A stretch of DNA of 5,303 nucleotides, from positions 1 through 5,303 of the forward strand of contig CAJWGI010000118.1 in NCBI GenBank assembly GCA_913031335.1, read 5' to 3'. The position numbers and the translations under genes are program-made. Every line of letters starts with the position of its first letter. The stretch's first letter is position 1. A model generated the notes under the pieces. That model did not search any database. It saw only the letters and a list, made by a program, of their open reading frames with translations, and was not told the DNA's origin. Shown in pieces: positions 1 through 5,299 of this stretch. This DNA comes from an uncultured Anaerolineales bacterium (GTDB taxonomy: Bacteria; Chloroflexota; Anaerolineae; Anaerolineales; UBA11657).

Positions 1-7
1 CCAGTTC

Positions 8-535
8 TTAATCAGCCAGCACCACCGGAGCGACGTCCGCAGGCAGCCGGGCGGGTTGCAGCACGGCGATGTCGGTCGTGGCATCTCCGCCGAGCAACTC
101 CGCGCGCACGCGCTCGCCGCCAAAGAAAGCGATTTCGATTTCGCCGCCGCCGGCCACCACATGATGATTGGTGACGATGTGCCCTTGCGCATCCACCACA
201 AATCCAGTGCCCTGCCCGATGCTATCGCGCGTGTAACGCACCGTGATGGCCACCACGGCGGGGTTGATTCTCTCATAGAGCTCCACTAGTACGGCTTGCT
301 CGGCGGCCACAATGGAGAATTGGTCAGGAACCGCGGCAGCGGCCGGGGTCACGGTCGGGGCGACCAAGGTCGGAACCGGAGTGGGCGGAACGGACGTTTG
401 GGTCGGCAGGAGCGCGGCGGCAGGCGCGACCGTTGGCGTCAGGCCGAAGAAAGCGGTCAGCGCAGCGGGGTTGAAAGTGCAGCTCGAGCCGGCCAGAGCA
501 AGGGTAATCGTGGCTGCAGCCACACAGCGTCGCAC
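8..535 (-). CDS. HtrA/DegP-type trypsin-like serine protease, truncated before the catalytic Ser
   Basis: Family S1C proteases degrade misfolded proteins outside the cytoplasmic membrane. From a GTG at 533-535 the protein begins MRRCVAAATITLALAGSSC, a good signal peptide. The Cys at about 19 is a poor lipobox. A Pro/Thr/Ala-rich linker (about residues 32-70) follows, then the start of the protease domain: a GQGTGFVVD strand, TNHHVV with the catalytic His (about H125), and TTDIAVL with the catalytic Asp (about D155). The frame stops at a TAA at 8-10 right after VVLAD. Homologues usually continue D-S-x-x-L-R-V-G towards GNSGGP. Here the bases read GAT TAA GAA CTG, as if one Ser codon (TCA) had become TAA, so the Ser and any PDZ domain are missing. 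The same frame is open back to a GTG at 596-598, but that overlaps the J-protein gene by 34 bp; a GTG at 554-556 is another option. The gene follows the J-protein gene closely, probably in one transcript. The family is clear; whether it is a pseudogene or a contig-edge error is not. Confidence 0.8.
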   Translation of the reverse strand: MRRCVAAATITLALAGSSCTFNPAALTAFFGLTPTVAPAAALLPTQTSVPPTPVPTLVAPTVTPAAAAVPDQFSIVAAEQAVLVELYERINPAVVAITVRYTRDSIGQGTGFVVDAQGHIVTNHHVVAGGGEIEIAFFGGERVRAELLGGDATTDIAVLQPARLPADVAPVVLAD

Positions 536-564
536 GGTCAGACGATCCGGATACACCGGAAAAT

Positions 565-1491
565 TTAGCCTTTGCGCAGCCGCGCCAGCTGCTCCCACAG
601 TTTTTTTTCTTGTGGCGCAAGTTTCGGCGGCACCTGCAGCTGCAGGCGCACAAAAATGTCGCCGCGTTTGCCAGGCTGCTTAAGATTGGGCATGCCTTTG
701 CCGCGCAGCCGCATGGTCTGCCCGCCCTGGCTTCCGGGCGGAATCGAGAGCGAGACGCTTCCGCTCAATGTGGGCACGGTGACTTCACCGCCCAGCACAG
801 CGATGAACAAATCCACCGACAGCTTCAAATACAGGTCGTCGCCGCGGCGCTCGAAGCGCTTGTCCGGCTCCATGCGCACCTTCAGATAAAGGTCGCCAGG
901 GCGGCCATCGGGCCCGCGCGGGCCCTCGCCGGAAATGCGCACGCGCGTGCCCGCTTTTGCACCGGGCGGGATTTTCACATCCAGCGTGCGCTTGCCTTTT
1001 ATCAATCTGCGCTTGGTCCCCCGCGCAGCCTCAGCCAGGGTGATGCTCACTTCCTGAATGAGAGGCTTAGACGCGGCCCTGCGCGCCCCGCGAGCAGCGC
1101 CGGCCGGGCCGGCCGCCCCGAAAATCGTATTGAAAAAATCGGAGAACCCGCCGGCGGCGCCCTGCCCGAAGAGGTCACCGTAGTCAATCCCGCCTGCGCC
1201 GGGCTGCCCGCCAGCGGCCCAATTCGACCAATCGAAGCCGCCCGTGCGCCCGCCGCGCGCCTGATGGTGATACCAACTTGCGCCCAGCCGGTCATATTTG
1301 GCGCGTTTTTCCGCGTCGCCGAGCACCTCGTAGGCCTCGTTGATGATCTTCAGTTTTTGCTCGGCGCCTTTGTCGTCCGGCTTCAGGTCCGGGTGGTATT
1401 TGCGCGCAAGCTTGCGGTACGCTTTCTTGATTTCTTTGTTGCTCGCAGAGCGCGGAACGCCCAGCGTTTTATAGTAATCCCGATATTCCAT
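565..1491 (-). CDS. DnaJ/CbpA-type J-domain co-chaperone without zinc finger (type II)
   Basis: J-proteins deliver unfolded clients to DnaK (Hsp70) and stimulate its ATPase in the cytoplasm. The 308-residue product has an N-terminal J domain (residues 4-69, DYYKTLGV start, HPD motif at 33-35). A Gly/Phe-rich stretch (about 79-135, with GGF, DLFG and FSDFF) follows, then two beta-sandwich client-binding domains (about 144-215 and 217-290). The CxxCxGxG zinc finger of classical DnaJ is absent, and I see no cysteine anywhere in the protein. The length fits CbpA (about 300 aa) rather than DnaJ (about 375). The ATG at 1489-1491 puts the J domain at the N terminus as expected; no strong Shine-Dalgarno is visible. 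The stop is 29 bp before the preferred start of the protease gene, suggesting a protein-quality-control pair. A promoter candidate lies upstream at 1551-1579. The family is certain. The exact name (CbpA or DnaJ2) is not, because neither dnaK nor grpE is in the window. Confidence 0.95.
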   Translation of the reverse strand: MEYRDYYKTLGVPRSASNKEIKKAYRKLARKYHPDLKPDDKGAEQKLKIINEAYEVLGDAEKRAKYDRLGASWYHHQARGGRTGGFDWSNWAAGGQPGAGGIDYGDLFGQGAAGGFSDFFNTIFGAAGPAGAARGARRAASKPLIQEVSITLAEAARGTKRRLIKGKRTLDVKIPPGAKAGTRVRISGEGPRGPDGRPGDLYLKVRMEPDKRFERRGDDLYLKLSVDLFIAVLGGEVTVPTLSGSVSLSIPPGSQGGQTMRLRGKGMPNLKQPGKRGDIFVRLQLQVPPKLAPQEKKLWEQLARLRKG

Positions 1492-1550
1492 TTGGATGAC
1501 CCGTCAAGTCCACATATTAATGCGGGCACGAGCGCGTGCGCCCCAATCTG

Positions 1551-1579
1551 ATTCTATCCCCGCGGCAGATCTCCGCCAA
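1551..1579 (-). promoter_or_regulatory. Sigma70-like promoter candidate for the J-protein/protease unit
   Basis: On the minus strand a -35 box TTGGCG (1574-1579) and a -10 box TAGAAT (1551-1556) are separated by exactly 17 bp. They match the consensus at 4/6 and 5/6 positions. Transcription would start near 1544, giving a leader of about 53 nt. No CIRCE element (TTAGCACTC-N9-GAGTGCTAA) is visible, so HrcA control is not supported. This is a pattern match only. Confidence 0.5.
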
Positions 1580-1588
1580 CATGCGGAG
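1571..1588. repeat. Perfect inverted repeat overlapping the -35 box
   Basis: CTCCGC-caacat-GCGGAG is a perfect 6-bp inverted repeat with a 6-bp spacer, inside the 118-bp gap between the acetyltransferase and J-protein genes. It overlaps the -35 box of the candidate J-protein promoter and begins about 21 bp past the acetyltransferase stop codon. It could be an operator or a weak 3' hairpin. No T-tract follows it on either strand, so a canonical intrinsic terminator is unlikely. The octamer TGATTCTA flanks it on both sides (1549-1556 and 1591-1598). Confidence 0.35.
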
Positions 1589-1609
1589 GGTGATTCTAAC
1601 ACCGTCCAC

Positions 1610-2596
1610 TCAATCCCGGCGCGAGAGCCGCAGCTCCATCCAGCGCAACGTGCGCGTGGGCTTGAAGCGGTGCTGCTGCAGAAGCGCGGCCGCTTCGCCG
1701 GTGGGATGCTCCACCCAGGCATCGCAGCGGCGGTGGCCCAGCCGATACAGGGCGCGCGCCAGCAGCGCGTGCTCGAGCGCGCCGGTCAATTGCGGGGTGA
1801 CAATCCAGCGAATCTGGTCTGCCGTGCCCGCGCTCCAGAGCACATACAGCCACCCGACGGCCTCGCCAGACCGGAACGCCAGCCAGCGTTCCTCGCGCCG
1901 CCCGTTAAAATAATGGCCGAGGCTGCGCCCGAGGGAGGGACGCAGCTGGCGTACCTGCAGCGGCGCAGTCCAGATCAAGCCCTGCGGGCGGAACTGCTGC
2001 AGCAGCGCCTGTTCCAGCGGCCACTGGCTGCGCTGCGCCGGCTGCAGTTCTATCCCCGCAGGCATCGGCGTCACCTCGGGCGGGCGGGTCTGGCTACGCC
2101 GCCAGGTGGTGCGCACTGTGAGAGTGTCAAAACCGAGCTGCTTATACAGGGTGATCGCATCAATGTTGTCGGCATCCACCTGCAACACCACGCGCTGCGC
2201 GCCTTCGTGCGCCGCGCGCGCCACCGCGGCCAACACCAGTTGGCGCGCAATTCCCTTGCGACGCCAGTCTGGGTGCACGGCCACATTCGCGAGCAGCCAT
2301 GCATCCCGTCCGCTGTCCGCGGGTTGTGCGCCCACGTTCCCGACGAGACGGCCGGCGTGGGTATACACGAAGCCATGCTGCCACGCCGGGCCACCGCCCG
2401 GGAACAGCGGCAGCAGCCAGAGCAACGGGCCGGCACGGCTGAGCGCGCGCATCTCGCGAATGGCGGCGCGGCCACTCTCGTCAAGCGCGTCGCCGAAGCA
2501 CAGCTCCACCAGCCGGGCGATACCCGGCAGGTCGCGGCGCACGTCCACAGGCCGCAGGCCTTCTTCCATGCTCGGAGCAGCCGCCAGCGCAGTCAT
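1610..2596 (-). CDS. GNAT-family N-acetyltransferase, probable tandem-GNAT architecture
   Basis: GNAT enzymes transfer an acyl group from acetyl-CoA to an amine; the substrate here is unknown. The first domain spans about residues 14-165. It carries the acetyl-CoA binding signature VAVHPDWRRKGIARQL (105-120, with the R/Q-x-x-G-x-A loop RRKGIA) and the usual later block DADNIDAITLYKQLGF (141-156). The second half (about 180-328) has no clear CoA loop but repeats the fold pattern: a strand pair WLAFRSGEAVGWLYV (238-252), a helix (271-287) and a terminal LLQQHRFKPTRTLRWMEL block resembling motif B. It is probably a degenerate second GNAT domain, as in mycothiol-synthase-like proteins. At 328 residues it is about twice a single GNAT. 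Its ATG (2594-2596) overlaps the glycosyltransferase TGA as ATGA, implying translational coupling. It is the last gene of the three-gene unit. Mycothiol synthase itself is not claimed. Confidence 0.88.
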   Translation of the reverse strand: MTALAAAPSMEEGLRPVDVRRDLPGIARLVELCFGDALDESGRAAIREMRALSRAGPLLWLLPLFPGGGPAWQHGFVYTHAGRLVGNVGAQPADSGRDAWLLANVAVHPDWRRKGIARQLVLAAVARAAHEGAQRVVLQVDADNIDAITLYKQLGFDTLTVRTTWRRSQTRPPEVTPMPAGIELQPAQRSQWPLEQALLQQFRPQGLIWTAPLQVRQLRPSLGRSLGHYFNGRREERWLAFRSGEAVGWLYVLWSAGTADQIRWIVTPQLTGALEHALLARALYRLGHRRCDAWVEHPTGEAAALLQQHRFKPTRTLRWMELRLSRRD

Positions 2597-3723
2597 GCAA
2601 TCACCAGTTCGGGCAGCAGCGCCACGATTTCAGCGGCCACAGCGCGCGCCGCGCCCGGCGCGGCCAGTTTCTGTGCGGCGGCAGCCGCGGCCTCAAGTTC
2701 GCGCCGGCCGGCTTGCCGTAGACCTCGCAGCCGCTCAAGAACCTGTTCCGGGCGCGGCGTCCACCATCCGGCCCCGCCTTCCAGTACCATGCGCACGTTA
2801 CCCTCTTCCTGCCCCGGAATCGCGCCGCTGAGCAAAAGCGGCCTTCCGCAGTTGAGCGCCTCCATAACCGTAGATGGCCCCGCTTTGGTGACCACCACAT
2901 CGGCCGCGCTCATCAGTGTGGCAATGTTTTCCATAAAGCCATATACGTGCGCGGGAAACGGCCAATGCAGCGCAGCCAGCTGTGCCCGCAGGCGTGCGTT
3001 ACGGCCACAGACCACCGCAAGCTGCATCGGCATTGCGCTGGCGCGCAGCGCCCTCGCAATCTGCTCCAAAGGGGCCATGCCCTCCGCCCCACCGAGCAGC
3101 AGTGCGGTGAATTGCTCCGCCTCCCAACCCAACTTCCGGCGAGCGGCAGCGCGGTCCCGCGGACCGGCACGGAAAGCGGCCGCCACCGGCAGCCCGCACA
3201 CGCGCACCCGTTCGGGCGCGAGGCCGCAGGCTAGGGCACGGGCGCGCGCCACGCGCGTCGGAACCAGCGTCCGCGCGGCGCGGCGATCGAACCACCATGC
3301 ATGCGCAGAGGCCAGATCGCTCACCAGGGTCACAAACGCCGGGCGGCGCTCGCCCAGCCCGTCAAGTACCGGCCCCACCAGCAGCGGGTGCGTACTCACC
3401 AGAACCTCGGCGGGATGAGCATGAAGCAATCTGCGCACAGCCGCGCGCACAAAGGGCCGCGCGGCGTCATTAAGCGCGCGCGCGCGGTGGCAACCATCGC
3501 TGAGCGCGTAACCATGCCGCCACAGTCCTTTCCCATGCGCGATGATGCGCGCGTACCAATCGGGCAGCCGGTTGAGGGGATAAGGCGCGTAGCGCAACAA
3601 TCCGTCCACCATCTCCACGCGCAGCCCGCGCCGGAGCTTCCACAATTCCGAGCGCACCGCCGTGGCCACAGCACGGTGCCCGCCGCCGGTGTCCGACATC
3701 AGTATGGTCACTCTCGCGTTCAA
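2593..3723 (-). CDS. MGDG synthase / UgtP-like family 28 glycosyltransferase
   Basis: Family members add galactose or glucose from a UDP-sugar to diacylglycerol at the inner face of the membrane, making glycolipids. MurG is the peptidoglycan relative. The 376-residue product begins with a strand and the SDTGGGH loop (10-16), the hallmark of the MGDG-synthase N-terminal domain. Conserved pieces include VSTHPL (109-114) and [15 protein letters not shown] (131-145). The C-terminal Rossmann domain has LLLGGAEG (208-215) and the UDP-sugar binding region [15 protein letters not shown] (276-290), followed by [15 protein letters not shown] (295-309). The length is typical. I chose the TTG at 3721-3723: it overlaps the upstream TGA as TTGA and has an AGGGG ribosome-binding site about 8 nt before it. 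A GTG at 3709-3711 is the alternative. It is coupled to DUF951 before it and the acetyltransferase after it. The family is secure; donor sugar and number of sugars added cannot be read from the sequence. Confidence 0.93.
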   Translation of the reverse strand: MNARVTILMSDTGGGHRAVATAVRSELWKLRRGLRVEMVDGLLRYAPYPLNRLPDWYARIIAHGKGLWRHGYALSDGCHRARALNDAARPFVRAAVRRLLHAHPAEVLVSTHPLLVGPVLDGLGERRPAFVTLVSDLASAHAWWFDRRAARTLVPTRVARARALACGLAPERVRVCGLPVAAAFRAGPRDRAAARRKLGWEAEQFTALLLGGAEGMAPLEQIARALRASAMPMQLAVVCGRNARLRAQLAALHWPFPAHVYGFMENIATLMSAADVVVTKAGPSTVMEALNCGRPLLLSGAIPGQEEGNVRMVLEGGAGWWTPRPEQVLERLRGLRQAGRRELEAAAAAAQKLAAPGAARAVAAEIVALLPELVIA

Positions 3724-3923
3724 CTTGCCTGCCCCTCATCTAGGATTCGTTTCAATCGCTTGGCCAGTACCCGGCGGGTCAGCAGCACCCTCCGCCCACA
3801 GGTCTCACACTTTAGGCCAATATCTGCGCCTAGGCGCACCACACGCCATTCCGAACCACCGCACGGATGCGGTTTACGCAAGCGCACGCGCTGGTCAAGT
3901 TCGAGCTTTACGCTGGGGTCCAT
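3720..3923 (-). CDS. DUF951 family small protein
   Basis: This 67-residue protein matches the whole length of DUF951, a small family of unknown function known mainly from Firmicutes and relatives. The diagnostic pieces are the start [22 protein letters not shown], with Cys21 in K-P-H-P-C-G, then [19 protein letters not shown] (25-43), with a CxxC pair at Cys39 and Cys42. A basic C-terminal helix ([12 protein letters not shown]) follows. Three cysteines plus His19 could bind a metal, which I infer rather than know. The ATG at 3921-3923 is followed directly by the conserved MDP. No strong Shine-Dalgarno is visible and the predicted leader is only about 10 nt. It is the first gene of the operon, and its stop overlaps the glycosyltransferase start. 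In Firmicutes this family often sits near mechanosensitive-channel or ychF genes (recalled from general knowledge), so the glycolipid-type partner here is different. Confidence 0.93.
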   Translation of the reverse strand: MDPSVKLELDQRVRLRKPHPCGGSEWRVVRLGADIGLKCETCGRRVLLTRRVLAKRLKRILDEGQAS

Positions 3924-3938
3924 GGGTCTTCGCCGCTC

Positions 3939-3967
3939 GATTATAGCGCACCACCGGCTGGTATAAT
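3939..3967 (+). promoter_or_regulatory. Extended -10 promoter for the M50 protease / GIY-YIG unit
   Basis: TATAAT at 3962-3967 is preceded by TGg (3959-3961), making an extended -10 that can work without a good -35. GATTAT at 3939-3944 sits 17 bp upstream. The predicted start near 3974 gives an 18-nt leader containing GGAG (3980-3983), 8 nt before the protease ATG. Confidence 0.65.
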
Positions 3968-3968
3968 C
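3940..3968 (-). promoter_or_regulatory. Promoter for the DUF951-glycosyltransferase-acetyltransferase operon
   Basis: On the minus strand a perfect TATAAT lies at 3940-3945, with GATTAT (3963-3968) 17 bp upstream at the -35 position, a poor -35 match. The predicted start near 3933 leaves a leader of only about 10 nt before the DUF951 ATG, almost leaderless. The element overlaps the divergent plus-strand promoter almost completely. Confidence 0.6.
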
Positions 3969-3991
3969 CCGCCGCTCACGGAGACGAAAGC

Positions 3992-4618
3992 ATGCTCACC
4001 GGCGGTTCAGACCCTCTGACCTATATATCGCGCATAATAATACTGGTTCTGGCCATCAGCGTACACGAGTTCGCGCACGCGCTGACCGCCGACTGGTTGG
4101 GAGACCCGACTCCGCGCTCGCAGGGGCGGCTGACGCTCGACCCGCGCCGCCATCTCGACCCCTTCGGTTCGATCATGTTTCTCATCGCCGGTTTCGGGTG
4201 GGGCAAGCCGGTGTACACTGACCCGCGCTATTTCCGCACTGACGCGCGCACCGGCATGGCAGTGGTGGCTGCAGCCGGGCCGCTCTCCAACCTGTTACTC
4301 GCCTACCTAGCTTCTATCCCGTTGCGACTCGGACTGGTTTCCACTGGGGCGCTGGCGTATTTCGCAATGGCCTTCATACAGTTGAATCTGCTGCTGATGC
4401 TCTTCAACCTGCTGCCCATCGCGCCACTGGATGGCTACCGCGTGGCCATCGGCCTGCTGCCGGATGAATGGGCGCTCAACCTAGCGCGCTTCGAGCGTCA
4501 AGGCCCGCTGCTGCTTATGCTGCTCATCGTGGCCAGCTCGATGTTTCGCTTCAATCTGCTCGGGATGATAATTAGCCCGCCATTCCGGCTGCTGCTCAAT
4601 CTGCTGCTGCCCACCTGA
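3992..4618 (+). CDS. Site-2 protease family (M50) zinc membrane metalloprotease
   Basis: M50 proteases cut transmembrane segments within the lipid bilayer, often releasing anti-sigma factors; the substrate here is unknown. The 208-residue protein is mostly hydrophobic. The first membrane helix (about residues 10-33) carries the zinc site HEFAH (H25, E26, H29). A GW-containing hairpin (66-72, GFGWGKPV) follows. Next comes AAAGPLSNLLLAYLA (93-107) and a helix ending in NLLPIAPLDGYR (139-150), where D147 of the N-x-x-P-x-x-P-L-D-G motif is the third zinc ligand. A last hydrophobic segment spans about 172-206. No PDZ or CBS domain is present, so this is the minimal YwhC/Rv-type short form, whose usual size is about 200-230 aa. 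The ATG at 3992 has GGAG 8 nt upstream. The GIY-YIG gene follows after 3 bp. All active-site residues are intact, so it should be active. Confidence 0.96.
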   Translation: MLTGGSDPLTYISRIIILVLAISVHEFAHALTADWLGDPTPRSQGRLTLDPRRHLDPFGSIMFLIAGFGWGKPVYTDPRYFRTDARTGMAVVAAAGPLSNLLLAYLASIPLRLGLVSTGALAYFAMAFIQLNLLLMLFNLLPIAPLDGYRVAIGLLPDEWALNLARFERQGPLLLMLLIVASSMFRFNLLGMIISPPFRLLLNLLLPT

Positions 4619-4621
4619 CAG

Positions 4622-4966
4622 ATGGCACAGCGAGCAGCCTGCGCGCACGTCTACATTCTCCGCTGCAGCAACGGCAGCCTGTACACAGGCTGGACAACAG
4701 ATTTACAGCGCCGCGTCGCCGACCACAGCGCGGGCCGCGGCGGGCGCTACACGCGCTCCCGCCGCCCGCTGCAACTCGTGTACTCCGAGAGCCACCCCAG
4801 CCGCTCCGCCGCCATGCAACGCGAAGCTGCCATCAAGCGTTGGCCGCGCGCCCGGAAACTGGCGCTGATTACGGCAGCCCGCAACACACATGTTGACAAT
4901 GCGGGCGAATTGAAGTATAAACATGGTCACAATTCATCTGACAAAGACTCTGAAGAGGAAGAGTAA
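4622..4966 (+). CDS. GIY-YIG domain protein (YhbQ/YazA-like, UPF0213) with an extra C-terminal tail
   Basis: The GIY-YIG fold is a small nuclease domain; short stand-alone members like this have a poorly known role in DNA metabolism. The core (about residues 9-84) shows VYILRCSNGSLYTGWT, where YIL and YTG stand for the GIY and YIG strands (Y11, Y21). It continues with DLQRRVADH, containing the catalytic Arg region (R31) and H35, then the RYTRSRRP block, and finally MQREAAIKRW with the catalytic Glu at 68. Family members normally end near KLALI (80-83). Here about 30 further residues follow, ending in the acidic SDKDSEEEE. That tail is encoded by DNA that also holds a near-consensus promoter and the first bases of the T-box leader, so it is probably incidental. 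The ATG lies 3 bp after the protease stop, with no clear Shine-Dalgarno, suggesting translational coupling. The family is secure; in-vivo nuclease activity is unknown. Confidence 0.92.
   Translation: MAQRAACAHVYILRCSNGSLYTGWTTDLQRRVADHSAGRGGRYTRSRRPLQLVYSESHPSRSAAMQREAAIKRWPRARKLALITAARNTHVDNAGELKYKHGHNSSDKDSEEEE
4893..4921 (+). promoter_or_regulatory. Near-consensus sigma70 promoter for the T-box leader
   Basis: TTGACA (4893-4898) and TATAAA (4916-4921) are separated by 17 bp: a perfect -35 and a 5/6 -10. This is the strongest promoter match in the window. The start would be near 4928, about 25 nt before the T-box Stem I. It lies inside the coding sequence of the GIY-YIG tail. Confidence 0.85.
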
Positions 4967-5216
4967 GCGCCGCGCAGATGGCACAGAGAGTGGGGGACGG
5001 CTGGAAGCCCCGCCCGGATGCGAGCGCCAAATGGACCTCTGAGTCGCAGGGTGAACCGATGCGCGCGGCCTCCCCGCCGCGCCGGTCAATAACCACCGCC
5101 GCATCGCACTAGCCCCCGCCGGAAGCGCCACCGTTATCAAGGTAGAGGGTATCTCCGCGTGCGGGCATCCACATCCCGGACAGGGCCATACCTGCAAACG
5201 AGTGAGACTGGCTGCT

Positions 5217-5248
5217 AACCCCTTCGTCGTCTGACGGTGGGGTTTTTT
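5217..5248 (+). terminator. Intrinsic terminator within the T-box leader, upstream of the core
   Basis: The hairpin AACCCC (5217-5222) / GGGGTT (5239-5244) has an inner CGTC (5225-5228) / GACG (5233-5236) stem and a GTCT loop. It runs straight into six T (5243-5248). This is a textbook rho-independent terminator. It lies 20 nt before the T-box GGGTGGCACC motif, whereas the regulated terminator normally overlaps and follows that motif. It may be an additional attenuator or a modified Stem III. Confidence 0.75.
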
Positions 5249-5268
5249 GTTTAAGACCGGTCTAAATC

Positions 5269-5299
5269 GGGTGGCACCGCGGGAGCACGCTCTCGTCCC
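5269..5299 (+). promoter_or_regulatory. T-box antiterminator element
   Basis: GGG (5269-5271) pairs with CCC (5297-5299). The 7-nt bulge UGGCACC (5272-5278) follows, then helix A2: GCGGGAG (5279-5285) with CTCTCGT (5290-5296) closed by a CACG loop. The bulge UGGC pairs with the NCCA end of uncharged tRNA, so its C implies discriminator base G73. The competing terminator would use CTCTCGTCCC with sequence beyond the window. Confidence 0.93.

Noticed and set aside
1571..1588. Intrinsic terminator for the acetyltransferase operon.
   Set aside because: The hairpin has only a 6-bp stem and no T-tract on either strand.
1496..3418. A very long plus-strand open frame (640 codons) opposite the acetyltransferase and glycosyltransferase genes.
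   Set aside because: It is the antisense shadow common in GC-rich DNA: its translation is Arg/Ala/Pro-rich with no recognisable domain, while the minus-strand frames have clear family motifs.
4619..4990. Direct repeat CAGATGGCACAG at 4619-4630 and 4975-4986, with GAG shared one base later.
   Set aside because: About one 12-mer match is expected by chance in a window this size, and one copy is a gene start while the other is in T-box Stem I. No duplicated flanking sequence is visible.
5141..5180. A second, degenerate T-box core (GAGGGTATCTCCGCG resembles GGGTGGCACCGCG), which would make a tandem T-box and explain the terminator at 5217-5248.
   Set aside because: The essential UGGN bulge is missing (TATCT in its place) and the segment fits better as Stem III (GGTAT/ATACC). 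Worth a covariance-model check but not supported by eye.
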